NCBI GenBank assembly: GCA_959347315.1 | Contig: OY365811.1 | Coordinates: 37,561,459-37,625,458 of the forward strand | Reading direction: 5' to 3' | Source: Bimastos eiseni | Lineage: Eukaryota > Annelida > Clitellata > Crassiclitellata > Lumbricidae | Length of the DNA stretch: 64,000 nucleotides | In this document: in pieces, positions 22,301 to 32,611 of the stretch | Position numbering within the stretch: the first letter of the stretch is position 1 | How the letters are laid out: each line of letters begins with the position of its first letter | The notes under the pieces: model-generated | Databases searched by the model: none | What the model saw: only the letters and a program-made list of their open reading frames with translations | What the model was told of the DNA's origin: nothing | Position numbers and translations under genes: made by a program

Positions 22301-25300
22301 AACAGATAAATCTGTGTGTATTATGAATACACTGACCGTTCTCTGTTGGGGAATGATGAAAGGTGAGAGAGAGGATTGGCCACCTTCCTCATTTGCCAAG
22401 ACTAAGAATTATTGATGTCGTTATCCGATACAACTAACTAACAGAATGAATTTTATTCATGTTTGTGAGTATTTAGTTAAGTTCTGTTGACCTTTACTCC
22501 TTAAGTCCACTGTGAGCAGTCAATTATAATGAGTTTAAGTTAAAATTGGAGGGGTAAAGGTTTAATTAATTCTTGCATTATATGTTTATTTCTGGTGTCT
22601 GAATGTGAGACAGCTGTGTTGTCACAGTTTCTTCTTTTTCATTACGTAGATGACCCTATTTAAGTTGGCTCTTCCATTTCTTCAGGATCCATCCCTTCGT
22701 AATAACAACACTGTAAGCTATTATGTATTGTACACTGCCATTATTGTCAACTTTGTTATATGATGGAAAATAAAGTTGAATTGAATTTGAATATTTAGCT
22801 ACTTATGTGCATACCTCATGTCCATCATAGTTAAATCTAACCAGCATGGTGAGATGAGGTATGCACATAAGTAGCTAAATATTCAAATTTCGTTGTTTGC
22901 TTTGATTTTGTTTAAAGTTGAAGTGTGTGCTGTTGACCTGTGTGACATACCTCTGCCTTTTGATTCCGTTGCCTTGGATTGCTATCGTCGTGACGACATG
23001 CCCCGCCTGGTGCTTCGCAGTGGGCATAATGTCCTCTGCCATTGCGTTGGTGTCTTCACGAGGGCAAAATTAAACTCTGGATTTGTGAGGGAGTCTCCTC
23101 TGCTCCATGGGTAAGCTATTCAATTGGTAGTTTTCATGTTATGGGTGCAAGCTCTTCAACTATGTCATTTGCTTGCCCCAAGAAGTAAAATTATTGACTG
23201 TCCTAAGATGTTAAAAAAATAATCAAAAACTGTGATTTACAATGCCTTTGAAATGTTCAGTTACAATGAACTATTTACAGAACCACAGTTAAAATCAATT
23301 TGAAAGGAACTATGCTTCTACTGCAAAGGAAAACAGAAAATCTTATCATGCAGATCATGTACTCGTTTGAGTTAGCAATTGGCAAAATGCTGAAGATGCG
23401 CAAAGAAAAACTAGACAGAAAGAAGTGATAGCTTGTACAAGATTTGAAAAACAATATATGAGATATCAAGTTTCGAGAGTCTATACCTGGTAGGCTAAAG
23501 TTACGAGGTCAGAAAATAGGGGATGAAATGTTGGTTGGGAAATAGCCATCTTAGTAGCACAGAATGGCTTTAAATAGCGAAGTGAATAGAGAAGTCCCAT
23601 TAGTGAGTGGAGAATTTTAATAAGGAAAGGTTCATTTACTAATTCAGATGGACAACTATACAGTAACATCATATGAAATAATAGTAACAGATGATGACAA
23701 GTCAAACTGGAGTTGAATTTAACTATATGGCACCTTTCTGCTTATTTTGCAGTGGCCCCCTAGAGAGTGGAAGGCTTGGTCAACCTTATGGGGCTAGCGG
23801 ATATCATACTCACGTTCTTCTGATCTCCGTGCCAACGTGTTATCATTTTACCATCTCCCCTATGAAAGGCCCTGGGGAGGGACAGTGTAGGCACCTATTA
23901 CTTTGCCCCCAGTTATATCCATTCAAGGGGAAGCGGGCTCTATAGGGCCAATCAATACCTTAATATCTAACACTAATGAGTTGTTCGTTCTTTACCATGT
24001 AAGATTGCTGGAACCATTTCCTGTGCCCCAGCTGGGCCAGATTCCTAATGATGTCTTCCTACACGTGTCCAGTCTGTCTCAGCTGGAATTGCCACCAGAG
24101 GGAAGCGTCATAGAGTTCTTCTTCCTCAATCGGCCGCCTACACAAAGCAACGATTTCATCAAAGTTTGTGGCATCTTCTCGAGGTTAGAACTCGTATTGA
24201 AAGGAGCTGAAAATTTACTTCTAAATGGCTTGTTGGACAAGGGTATGTTTCAGAAATGGTTTAGTAATGTAGTGAAACTGTTGTCACAATTGCCAATTGG
24301 TATGGTTCAGAAGTGATATGGTTCATATGCTGTGCGATTTAAAGAGTATAATTCGGAAATGGAATTGTTAAATGCGTAGGCCTGTGTTATTTATTATATC
24401 GTCGTTTATTAGACAAGCTGACAATCTGCAGCAAGTAACATTCATGTTATGGTCAAAGTCTTTGGTTCCAAAGTTTTATACTTCAGAAATGGAATGGTGT
24501 AATGAGCCTTGAATGGGTTTGAATTAGCATGTCTGATGAAAGACAAAACAGTGATGGGTTCTAGAGACCATGGTCTTGGCCTCAAGACCAGAATAATTTT
24601 GTCTTGATCTTAAACTGTGGCCTTTGTTGTAATATTCCGTTTTGGTTCTGTTCTCAGTCGGGAGCCTTTAGTTTTGATCTTGAGTCTTAGCTCTGTTCCG
24701 TTGGTCTTGAGCACTAGTACCTGATAGCAGGCATGTGGTCTTGAGACCGCGGTCTTGGTCTCGAGACCAGAAAACTGCTGTCTTGATCTTGAATAAATTA
24801 TCAGTCTTGGTCTCGGACCATCGGTCTTGGTCTCGAATGCGTTGGTCTTGGTCTTAAAGGAACGGTTATTAAGGACACTGGATGTTTATGCCCTACGCGA
24901 CTTATCGATTTATGGCGTGCTAACCAAACTAATAGATCTTTGTAATCGTATCGTAATCGTAATCTCCAAATTTCTAAAGCGCCACTTTAAAGCTAAGCGC
25001 AGGGCACCAGCTTATTCACGAGCACTGCGTCAAATCAAAGGGGTGTCCAAAGGATAGTCCGTGGGCGGTCAGAGTTCAGTTACCAGGAAGTCAGCAGAGA
25101 GGCAGAGTAGCTGTTTAGGAGGGTGTCGCTTTGGTCGAGGATTGACAGATGGGATGTCAAGTAGTGAGTCTGGGTAAGAGTTCTTGAAAAGGTGGGATTT
25201 AAGTTTAGAATGGAAAGCCCAGGGTGTGATGGACTGAGGTGCTAGGGACAGATGATGCTGCATGACGGGAAATGATGGTGAAGGAACCGAGAAGGCACGA

Positions 25301-28300
25301 AATTCAGGAGGTAGGTCGTTCCAGAGATGAGATGCGGTGTTTGATATTGCGCGGTTGGAGAACTTGAGATGAGTTGTAATCGGAGGTCGAGTGAGGGTGA
25401 GGCAAGAGGACGATCAGGTAGAGCGGGTTGGCTGGGTGGTGAAGAGGTCGCGAAGATATTTGGGCTGTGAATATTGTATGGAGTTGTAAGTTAATGATAA
25501 GATTTTGAAGTGAATGCACTCTGGGATTTTTAGCCAGTGAGGATTGGGGTGATGTGATGGTGCTTGAGTGTTCTGGTGACGGCTCTGGCTAATGAGTTTT
25601 GAATTAGTTGTAAACGTTTGATTTGTGTGGCTTCAAGGTTGAGGAAGAGGGAGTTACAGTATTCGAGCTTGGAGTGGACGATTGAGGTAGCAATGGTAGA
25701 AGTAGTTTTGAAGTCGAGCATGGGTCGTATGCGGCGGTGGTCGCGAATGTGCATGAAACAGGAGCGAGAGAGGTTAGAGGTGTGATTGGTGAAAGAGAGA
25801 TGAGGATCAAAGGTGACGCCAAGATTTTGTATTGGGGCATCCGAGGTGAAGGGAAGGGATGAAGAGTTAGTGGGTAAGTGAATTGCAGGGTCGGGTATTT
25901 TCTTGATTTGATCAGGGAGGCCTATGAGGATAAATTCTGTCTTGGAAGGGTTGAGGCAGAGGAGGTTAGATGACATCCATTCGGAGACTAAGTTTACTAC
26001 ATTCAGTATTTGTGCAATGGAGGTGGAGAAAGAGGTTGGGGAGAAGGATATGTAGAGTTTAGTGTCATCTGCATACAGGTGGTGGTCGGCAGAGGAGGAT
26101 TGTATGAGATGACTTAAGGGTGTGGTATAGAGGATGAAGAGGAGTGGTCCTAGGACGGAGCCTTGAGGGACACCACATGTGAGTGGAAGGGGTTGCGAAC
26201 AGAGTTTGGAGGCCTTGACAGAGAAGGATCTGGAAGATTAGTAGGATTGGAACCAGAGTAGAGCAGTCCCAGAAATGCCAGATCAAGAGGATAGTCTAGT
26301 CAAGAGAAGGCTCTGGTCAATGGTATCGAATGCAGCAGAGATGTCGAGGAGGCGGAGGCAGGAAACTTGTTGGTGGCTGACGGCAGATACCAATTTGCTA
26401 TATAGAGAGACAAGCAGAGTTTCTGTGGAGTGGTGTTTTGTGAAGCCTGATTGGTGGGGTTTAGCAGTGAGTAATATACACGTTACCATGGGCAGAAAAA
26501 AATGCATTTGCAGCCAGCCGGAGCCAGCCATTTCAATATTTGCTTTCACAATGGTAATTTCAAGGATTTGGAACAATCTAATAATTATATGGTCCTTCGT
26601 AATAACAACACTGTAAGCTATTATGTATTGTACACTGCCATTATTGTCAACTCTGTTATATGATGGAAAATAAAGTTGAATTGAATTTGAATATTTGGCT
26701 ACTTATGTGCATACCTCATGTCCATCATGACACTATAGACACTGTAGACACTATTCCCTTGCAATTCCAAGGTCCGTGATACAAATATACCATTCAAACA
26801 GAACGTTAATCTATTTGTTCAGATGTCTTAAAGTATTTATCTATCGTATATTGTAAGTAATTTATAGTGTGTTGTTATCCGGCTGAAGCCAAGGGCTGAA
26901 CTCACAAAAGTTCAGAGTTACTGGAGTATTACAACCAAGACTACAGTTTAAGACCAAGACATAATTATTCTGGTCTTGAGGCCAAGTTCAGAGTAACTGG
27001 TTTCTGGACCATTATTAAGATTAGTATTCTTCGGCAATAAAATTAATGTTTTTGGCGTGTTATTCCGTTTTAGCGTCTTAATAAATTGAATTGTCTATAA
27101 AAAGGGTGTCGGTCTTGGTTTTGGTCTCGGACTCTTGGTCTTGGTCTCAAACCACTTGGTCTTGGTTTTGGACCTCTTGGTCTTAAGTTTTTGGTCACGT
27201 ACCCAACACTGCCTGACAGTGCTTACATTTACTCGTCCTAGTAGTCAAAATACCTACCAGGTAGCTATCCTATTTACTCTAATAACTTCTGGCTTCTTTG
27301 CAATGCAAAATTATATATCTATAGTGTGTATTAAGATGGGCACACTAAATTCTACATTGTATACGAGGTCTTGTTCTTTGTTTTGATCTTAAGGCATTCA
27401 CTTGCCTCGATATTGAACCCTTTGGTTTATATCTTGCTTACCAGACAGGTCCATGCATATGCATGTAGGTGGATATGAGCAGTTTTTGGTATGTGAGTTT
27501 GTGATATTTTCTCAGGTCAGATTTATCATGTAGCGGCTACATTGTAGCCCATGGACTAGTGAAATACGGTACACTAGATATCCGTTTAAGAAATACTGTA
27601 GATGCATTCTCCATGATTAGATCGTTCCCAGTTGAAACATGAATAATTTAGGGCAATGTGGGTGACCACCTTTTCACAATGATATTGGTTGCTTTTTATT
27701 ACTGAGTGTAGGAAATTTATTTATTTAAGAAAAATGACCTCTTAGTGATGAGTTTTGTCACTTAGTGTGCATGTTGAAGCTTCTTTTAAATAGTTGCTCT
27801 ATCAATAATATATGCATGCAAGTGTCTTCTGAACATTGCTCCATTTAATTTAGCTTACACATTTATTTGCTTTAAGAAAATAAATTTATTCGATATGCGT
27901 TTGTGATTGTGAGATACAAATGAGGACTACTTAATATAAGTTATTAACTAGAAAAGGTTTATATGCTGACCATAAGGTAGGGCAATGTATTACAATTCAG
28001 CTTGTAACTGTAGTGAGAGGTGCAAAAAACCAAGATTTTTAAAAATTAAAAGTTGTTTTTTTGGGTTTTTAGTTTTCAATTGGGTTTTGTAACAACAGTT
28101 TTGTTATAATAGGCATCAAACACATCATGAAAAAGAGCTCCATTCGTTGTTATAATTAATTCATCTTGATTTCGGACTGAATAACACAATTAGTAATATA
28201 ATAGTAATATTAGTAAATTGAATAAAAATATTTTAAAAAAAATTGCCACAAATAACCAAAATACCAACATGTTTGCAGCCCTGACTGCAGTTGATGCCTA

Positions 28301-31300
28301 GCAGTCGATAATTTGATGCGCTGTACCTGGGGCGACCTCCGGCGAGAATTTCACACGCGCTGTTGTAGGTCTATTAACAGCTCGCTGATCCCCGCGTTTT
28401 ACACAAATTTGATATTTCCATGCAAGATCTGGAAAGAAATTAAAGTAATAATAATAATATTTTCTTCATTAATTAAAACTAACAAGTACACAGGTTTTAA
28501 AAAAATGGACAAGACCCAAAAGTGTATGTAGGTTTTTAGTTTCTTAAGTTTTTAATGAGAGCAGTTTCGCCCCGGACACAAAATTATGACCCAGAACATC
28601 CCGTTGTTCCATACAGTACACTTTCGGTCTCTGCCGTGTTGTTATGATTAGATTATATTTTCATAAGTTTTTCCTGAAAATCTAGATTGTTTAAATCAAG
28701 CAAGTGATTAGCGAACTGTTACAGCATACGAGAATTGCGTGTTGTCACTTCAGGCCGCCTGCGAATTGTTGAGGGTAACATTTATCGTAGAATGGCCACA
28801 ATGCAGGTGGGATTGTTGTTCCTGCCAGAAGGAGTAACTACTGGAATATTTACCCTTACTATTCACTGATAAATTATTGCATTCATTGCTGATCCATTTG
28901 CGGACTCAACGCTCTACTTTTTATAGTAATCTGTGATGGCCATATTGTTTATCCTGGACTGGAACTGACGGATCTAAGGCAACGGTTTTCAAACTTTATT
29001 TTTTATTGTACGACCACTTAAGAATATCGAGTGTTGGCTGTACCACCAGCAAATGTCTGATGAAATATCAGTGCAAAAGCCCATTGCGATTTGCTGTTAG
29101 GGGATACCTGGTAAGTTCTCTTTGTGGATTCGAGGTAGAATCCCAAAACACAATGTATTGGGTAATCCAGAAGAATACGTGACCCTTTAGTAAACAGTGT
29201 AGCCACTTGAATGTGCTCAAATTGATGATTCAATGCGTGTTCAGCATGTGAGTATTTTTGAAGAATATATCTAGTGATAGTCTAGTGAAATGTCACATAA
29301 GGCAATTCATTTTCAGTATATAACACATATCATAAGGACATTCTTTTAAAGTCTAGAGTAATAACTTACTGAGTGCAGTGCATTATGAAATGCAGCTAGT
29401 AGGTAGTAGCACTCTAATTGTGTGCATTCAGGGTGGCCATATTGTTACCTGAGAGGCATGTATTCTTCAAGATTACCTGCACTTTGAGACATTTGACGAC
29501 AAAGGGAGCTTGTGTTCTGAACTATGGTCATGGTTAAACATGGAAATTTAAAATATTTTTGCATGCCACTACTAAGTGACACCTCGCGTGCCACTAGTGG
29601 TGACACCTCTGACTTAGAGTGACTGATGCGATTCTTTGTGTTGTCTGTGTCTAGCATTGAAGAAGCAAGACTGCATTTCTTATCTGCAATGCCGGGCTTA
29701 GTGGTCGATGATGAGATGGTACACAAAGATATGGTCAAGGCTAAGGCACTGGCATTTGGAATTGAATGGATAGGTTCGTTTCTTTGGAGATTTTATTTAA
29801 GTAGTTTTTGATGGGTAATCAGTACCAGGTAGTTGCTATGAATGCGCTTAAATCACCCAAGTATGTTGATTGTGGGTGAGGGTTATAGAAAATGATTTGG
29901 CCCTTGCCATGGTTGCTAAAATACCATTTGTATTAACATATTTATCTTATTTGACTTTGGACAGGTTCAAATATTATGCAAGGGTGTAGATTTGAATGGA
30001 ATGCAGCTGGTAGGTAGTAGCACTCTAGTTGTGTGCATTCAGGGTTCAAATCTACATCCTTGTATAATATTTGAACCTGTTCATGATTAGCTGGTATTAC
30101 ATATCGGTTTTTAGCTGCTATTTCATCTGTCAGCTTACCAGTATTTTATCTGTTAAGTAGCTGCCGGTTTGTGATTTTACCTGTTTGTTAAGTGGTAACT
30201 GGTGCTATTGGTTTAGCCTATTTATTCATTAACAGGTATTGATATTTCAACCTCTTAATTAACTTTCAATTGTGCTGTAAGCTATTTATTGTCTGATATC
30301 GTTACCTAGTAACTTGATTACTTTGGAGCAGGCAGTGCTTTAAGTACAATCCGGGTGTTTGACAGCCATTGCTTTAGGTTGAAATCGAACAACTTCAATT
30401 TTCGTGTGCTGATATTATGATTTCTTGTTCTTTCTTTGTTCATTCATTCATTTATTTTGAAAATGAGTGTGGTGCTCCGCGCTGCTCCCAATAAAGCCTA
30501 CTCGGAGAAGCTCCCAGTCCAATTATGACGATATAAACAAGGGTGTATTACTCTTTGACAGCATTTGGATGTCTTAAGAGGAGAGGGTTCCAGAAGGAGG
30601 GGCTAACAACTGAGAAGGTGTGATACTGTGTTGCTACCTGGTCAAGATGATTGCACAAGCCAAAAGAGCCATCAGAAGACGAAAGAATACCTTGACGGCC
30701 TGCCAAGGCTGAAACAGGGCTGCAGCGCTCCGAGGGCAGAGCCAAGAAGGCACTGCCATGCCATCACAGCTGCACTATAGCTGAGGCATTGTGAGGTGGG
30801 AAGCCAGTTCAGAATTTGTGAGGTGGGAAGCCAGTTCAGAATTTCCTACATGTAGTCCCATACAGGTCTCACACGAGTATATTTAGAAAATCGTCCATAG
30901 AGATGTTATTTTATTTATGTTGCTCTTGATGTTTCAGATAACGTAAAACAGATGGAAGATGCCATTGAAGACTTCTACAACAACTCTTTCAGTACCCGCC
31001 AGCGCAGATTTACTTACTTGTGAGTTGTATTGTATTTTATTCCGTGTATTTTTGTAATAGTATCATGGCTGTCAAAACGCAGTCAATTACAAACTGACTA
31101 ATTGTTGCTTTAAGAGATTAATATATTGCCCCAGAGTTGATTGGTCTTGGGATCTTCACATCTTTGTGAATAATTCCAGAAATAACTTGTGCTGCAGAAA
31201 TTTGCGAGTGATTAATCGGTAATTAATTTTAACGATTATATTTATTTTTAATGATTGATTGAAGACCGCTTGTTAAGTTTGACAACATTCCCTGCTATTA

Positions 31301-31661
31301 TAGCCCTTGTGATTGAAGAATGACACCGAACTGAAAAATTCTAACAAAACCGACACAAATCAAGGATTCATTCTTTCTGTTGATTTTGTTTTTTTCCAGC
31401 CCAACACAGCAACAGGTTGATGCTATTTCCATTGAACCAGTGAAAATTCTTAGCGATGCCGAATGGGTTCAAGATTACTACAAGAACCGTCGAAACCGTG
31501 GCGGTCTGTCACAGGATGTGGGCGGATGTCGTCCAAAGGCACTCCTAGCGAATTTCCAGGCGATGAAGTATCGCTTTGCCAAGGATCTACATGAAACTGA
31601 GGAGTTGAACCAAAAATTGGAGGAAGAGAACAGAAGATCCATTCAAAAATGTTCAAATTGA
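9267..31661 (+). CDS. Large unrecognised multi-exon gene, about 1,800 aa, repeat-rich N-terminus
   Basis: Exons assigned by splice signals and reading phase: 9267-12403 (donor 12399 possible), 14940-15105, 15664-15724, 15873-15972, 16505-16629, 17619-17765, 18680-18774, 19076-19183, 19812-19909, 21066-21135, 21730-21922, 22918-23110, 23753-24242, 29655-29773, 30938-31019, 31400-31661. Phases agree at all joins except 24242/29655, where an exon is probably missing. The introns after 18774 and 21135 start with GC. Exon 1 (1,045 codons) is acidic and disordered: three repeats (1-346), octapeptides (347-486), a Lys-rich stretch near 665 and 12-aa repeats (706-805). Exons 3-4 give a Cys-rich CCSC...CPQC module. 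The rest looks globular and helical, with a charged C-terminal helix ending at TGA 31659. The 23753-24242 exon needs one extra base near 23907 to stay open. I do not recognise the family; the coding call is strong, the function unknown. Confidence 0.85.
10305..10724 (+). repeat. In-frame 24-bp minisatellite encoding 17 octapeptides
   Basis: There are 17 copies of an eight-residue unit, consensus EKMEENVQ (variants with first residue K or Q, or EKKEENIQ), plus one half-unit ENMQ between copies 9 and 10. It spans residues 347-486. The period is exactly 24 bp, so length changes keep the frame. It is predicted to be a highly charged single helix. Because the unit contains no stop in several frames, long antisense open frames here are artefacts. 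Confidence 0.95.
11382..11681 (+). repeat. 12-residue repeat array, (S/F)-Y-x-KG-x-x-P-x-SE
   Basis: About eight units of 12 residues (residues 706-805), for example [24 protein letters not shown] and [12 protein letters not shown]. The first and last units are more diverged ([24 protein letters not shown]). One unit has a 4-residue insertion. The repeated KG and P-x-SE would suit multivalent binding or phosphorylation (inference). Confidence 0.9.
12450..13330 (+). mobile_element. SINE with tRNA-like head and L2-type tail (family A copy 1), in intron
   Basis: A tRNA-like head is visible at about 12870-12950 (TAGTGGCTGACGTGCTGGAC, decayed B box). It is followed by a body including GCCATCTGGCAGCTGTCGAC (about 13090) and ending in GAGTAGATATCTTGAAGAAG, CGCTATGTAGATG and GATTACATTAC (13266-13310). 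The same body and tail recur at 60710-60930, and partly at 13460-13530 and 21390-21630. The 12450-12860 part is AT-rich intron with no further assignment. Confidence 0.75.
14020..14385 (-). repeat. Three related (TTA)n-tailed repeat ends in tandem
   Basis: Three copies of a short segment, TTGCCCTGAGGTACATA then TGATCCC and GGGA, at about 14047-14095, 14157-14200 and a diverged one at 14325-14375. Each is preceded by an ATT/TTA trinucleotide run. On the minus strand this reads as a retroposon end followed by (TAA)n. They look like stacked insertions of one retroposon family. Confidence 0.65.
14600..14890 (-). mobile_element. tRNA-derived SINE, minus strand
   Basis: Read on the minus strand from 14887, GGGTGCTCAATGGAGCAG resembles a tRNA A-box region, and CCTTGGTTCAAAATCCCA about 40 bases later resembles a B box. 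The downstream body runs toward 14600. The copy ends about 50 bp before the exon at 14940. The family differs from the one at 13090. Confidence 0.6.
16763..17110. repeat. 63-bp tandem repeat, 5.5 copies, intronic
   Basis: Unit starts at 16763, 16826, 16889, 16952, 17015 and 17078, an exact 63-bp period. Each starts CATACGATAGTTGGTTCCAT or a one- or two-base variant and contains TAGCTATGGCTAGTGAG. Copies differ at only a few sites, so the expansion is recent. Diverged fragments continue to about 17240. Confidence 0.95.
17815..18090. repeat. GTTGATAAAGTAGGTCAG minisatellite, intronic
   Basis: Diverged 18-20 bp units (GGTTGATAAAGTATGTCA and variants) just downstream of the exon ending at 17765. 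The best copies are at 17955-18060. No coding role is seen. Confidence 0.8.
18515..18615. repeat. ATGACATACATATTTATTT tandem repeat
   Basis: Five roughly 20-bp copies of GACATACATATTCATTTAT-like units in the intron before exon 18680. They are AT-rich and without other signal. Confidence 0.75.
20520..20705. repeat. 18-bp minisatellite AAATTTACAATACAACTG
   Basis: About ten copies of an 18-bp unit with scattered substitutions, in the 1.2-kb intron after 19909. The apparent open frame on the minus strand here is a product of the repeat. Confidence 0.9.
20790..20910 (-). mobile_element. tRNA-derived SINE head, minus strand
   Basis: On the minus strand from about 20905 the sequence reads CCGATTGGTTAGAGCGGTCG (A-box TGGTTAGAGCGG), then about 40 bases later GCGGGTTCGACACTCG (B-box GTTCGACAC). 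This is the normal Pol III promoter layout of a tRNA-derived SINE. The body continues toward 20750. Confidence 0.75.
21355..21630 (+). mobile_element. SINE family A, partial copy with L2-type tail
   Basis: CAGCTTACTGTGCACTGTTTTGCTAAC (21388-21414) matches the body of the copies at 13090 and 60750. The end, ACTGAGTTAATATCTTGAAG plus GGGTGCTATATGAATG and GATTACAT, is the family tail. It lies in the intron before exon 21730. Confidence 0.75.
22694..22890 (+). mobile_element. 135-bp repeat copy 1 with terminal foldback
   Basis: 22694-22828 is nearly identical (two differences seen by eye) to 26594-26728. It contains AATAAAGTTGAATTGAATTT, a typical retroposon 3'-end motif. In this copy the last part, 22784-22819 (ATTTAGCTACTTATGTGC core), is repeated in inverted orientation at 22854-22889, giving a 36-bp hairpin arm with a 34-base loop, 28 bp before the exon at 22918. 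Confidence 0.85.
24941..26470 (-). mobile_element. L2-clade (CR1-like) LINE, 5'-truncated, minus strand
   Basis: Minus-strand frames give, in order, [15 protein letters not shown] and [20 protein letters not shown] (reverse-transcriptase fingers), GSVLGPLLF and then YADDTKLY near 26080 (the catalytic YADD), [27 protein letters not shown] and the C-terminal [15 protein letters not shown]. Several frameshifts make it inactive. The 3' end at 24941-24990, on the minus strand, is GGCGCTTTAGAAATTTGGAG followed by (GATTAC)n, the L2-type tail. No endonuclease domain remains. Confidence 0.9.
26594..26728 (+). repeat. 135-bp repeat copy 2
   Basis: Nearly identical to 22694-22828, 3.9 kb upstream, so one of the two inserted or was copied recently. 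It sits next to the truncated 5' side of the minus-strand LINE. It lacks the inverted terminal arm seen in copy 1. Confidence 0.85.
27212..29380. other. Intron sequence, no exon confirmed
   Basis: Mostly AT-rich sequence with short T-runs. The reading phase leaving exon 24242 (1) and entering exon 29655 (2) predicts at least one unseen exon of length 3n+1 between them. I could not pick one out. The open frame at 28313-28531 has no supporting splice sites. Confidence 0.4.
29961..30080. repeat. Foldback enclosing a copied 44-bp segment
   Basis: Arms 29961-29996 (ACAGGTTCAAATATTATGCA core) and 30045-30080 are inverted copies of about 36 bp. The loop between them carries GCAGCTGGTAGGTAGTAGCA plus CTCTAGTTGTGTGCATTC, a near copy of 29391-29432. 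It lies in the intron after exon 29773. Confidence 0.85.
30480..30880 (-). mobile_element. LINE reverse-transcriptase C-terminal relic, minus strand
   Basis: The minus-strand reading shows LNWLPTSQ (the HWLPV-like box) and about 50 residues later [21 protein letters not shown], the usual SFSVVGPxLWNSLP end of CR1/L2/Rex-type reverse transcriptases. It has been reduced to about 400 bp and ends about 60 bp before exon 30938. Confidence 0.7.
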
Positions 31662-32259
31662 TCATTTTTGTGGGACCTTTGTCTGGTGATGACTTTTCGT
31701 TTGGCATTGCGATTTGGGCCAGTTTCAAGTGTTTTCGTTGCGATTTAGGTTGTTTCTTCTGATATTGTGTGTTTGACACTTGAAGGTGCTATATAAATGT
31801 TCAAGTTAAGATGTATATTGCATTGTGACAGTTCGATTTCATAGGCTGGCAGACATATTCTTATCTGCAGTTTTTCTGCGTATGTTTTTTGGATTTGCTC
31901 AGTACATCTTGAAGTGTTTTAAGAGTTTGAGTGTTTTGCAGACATTTGCTTAGAACATCTCGAAGTGTTTATGGGAGTGTGAGCATATTGTACATTTTTA
32001 AGTTAAATTTGTTTTGTGTTTTAACAGAATGGGTTTGAAGTTTAACTTCTAACGTTATTTTGAGGATAGTCCTGGTTAAAAGTTTTTGTTCGTGAGATGA
32101 GTTTTTTAAAGAAACTTCGATTGTTTAGGCAACAAGAAGCTTCAGTTGTTTGTGTGACTTGTTTTTCAGTTTCTTCAACATGGACTCTTTGATATATGAA
32201 GCACTATATTATGCATAAATATTTGAACAAATGTTCCAAATTGTATGTATTGTCATTTA

Positions 32260-32265
32260 AATAAA
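32260..32265 (+). terminator. Candidate polyadenylation signal of the large gene
   Basis: AATAAA at 599 bp after the stop codon at 31661. The sequence between includes a short L2-type tail relic at 31783-31805 (TTGAAGGTGCTATATAAATG). Other AATAAA-like hexamers occur further on, so this is the first and most likely site, not proven. Confidence 0.5.
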
Positions 32266-32611
32266 TGAAAACATTAATGTTTTTCAAGGGCTGTTCTGTT
32301 CTGCCTATTAAATCTGTAAAGATAGACTTTTAAGAGTTGTACTACATATTAAATATTTCTAGAGGGATTTTCAGCCTCCTATCTATGAAACCTGTCCAGG
32401 TTAGCTTTTTCTTTTTTTAAACCTATCAATAAACCTGAGCCATTAAAGTCTTTAGCAGTAATACTGCCAGTAATTTTATTAATTATGAAGATTTCTATAG
32501 CGCCCCTTTATTGGTCAGTTGTGATGAGAATATGTTGACATTTGCCTGAAAGATTGTCTATCCTGGCTTAAACCTTGACTTTGAAGCCATTTTCTACCAT
32601 TTTGTGCTATA

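Larger units (their letters stand above)
24549..27211. mobile_element. hAT-like TIR element split by a nested LINE
   Basis: The left end is CAGTGATGGGTTCTAGAGAC (24549) and the right end, reversed, is CAGTGTTGGGTACGTGACC (27193-27211). The subterminal regions are rich in TTGGTCTTGGTCTC and also form inverted arms: CTTGGCCTCAAGACCAGAAT at about 24574-24593 pairs with about 26967-26986. No matching 8-bp target duplication is seen. No transposase remains. The middle (24941-26728) is occupied by an L2-like LINE and the 135-bp repeat. It lies in the large intron after exon 24242. Confidence 0.65.
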
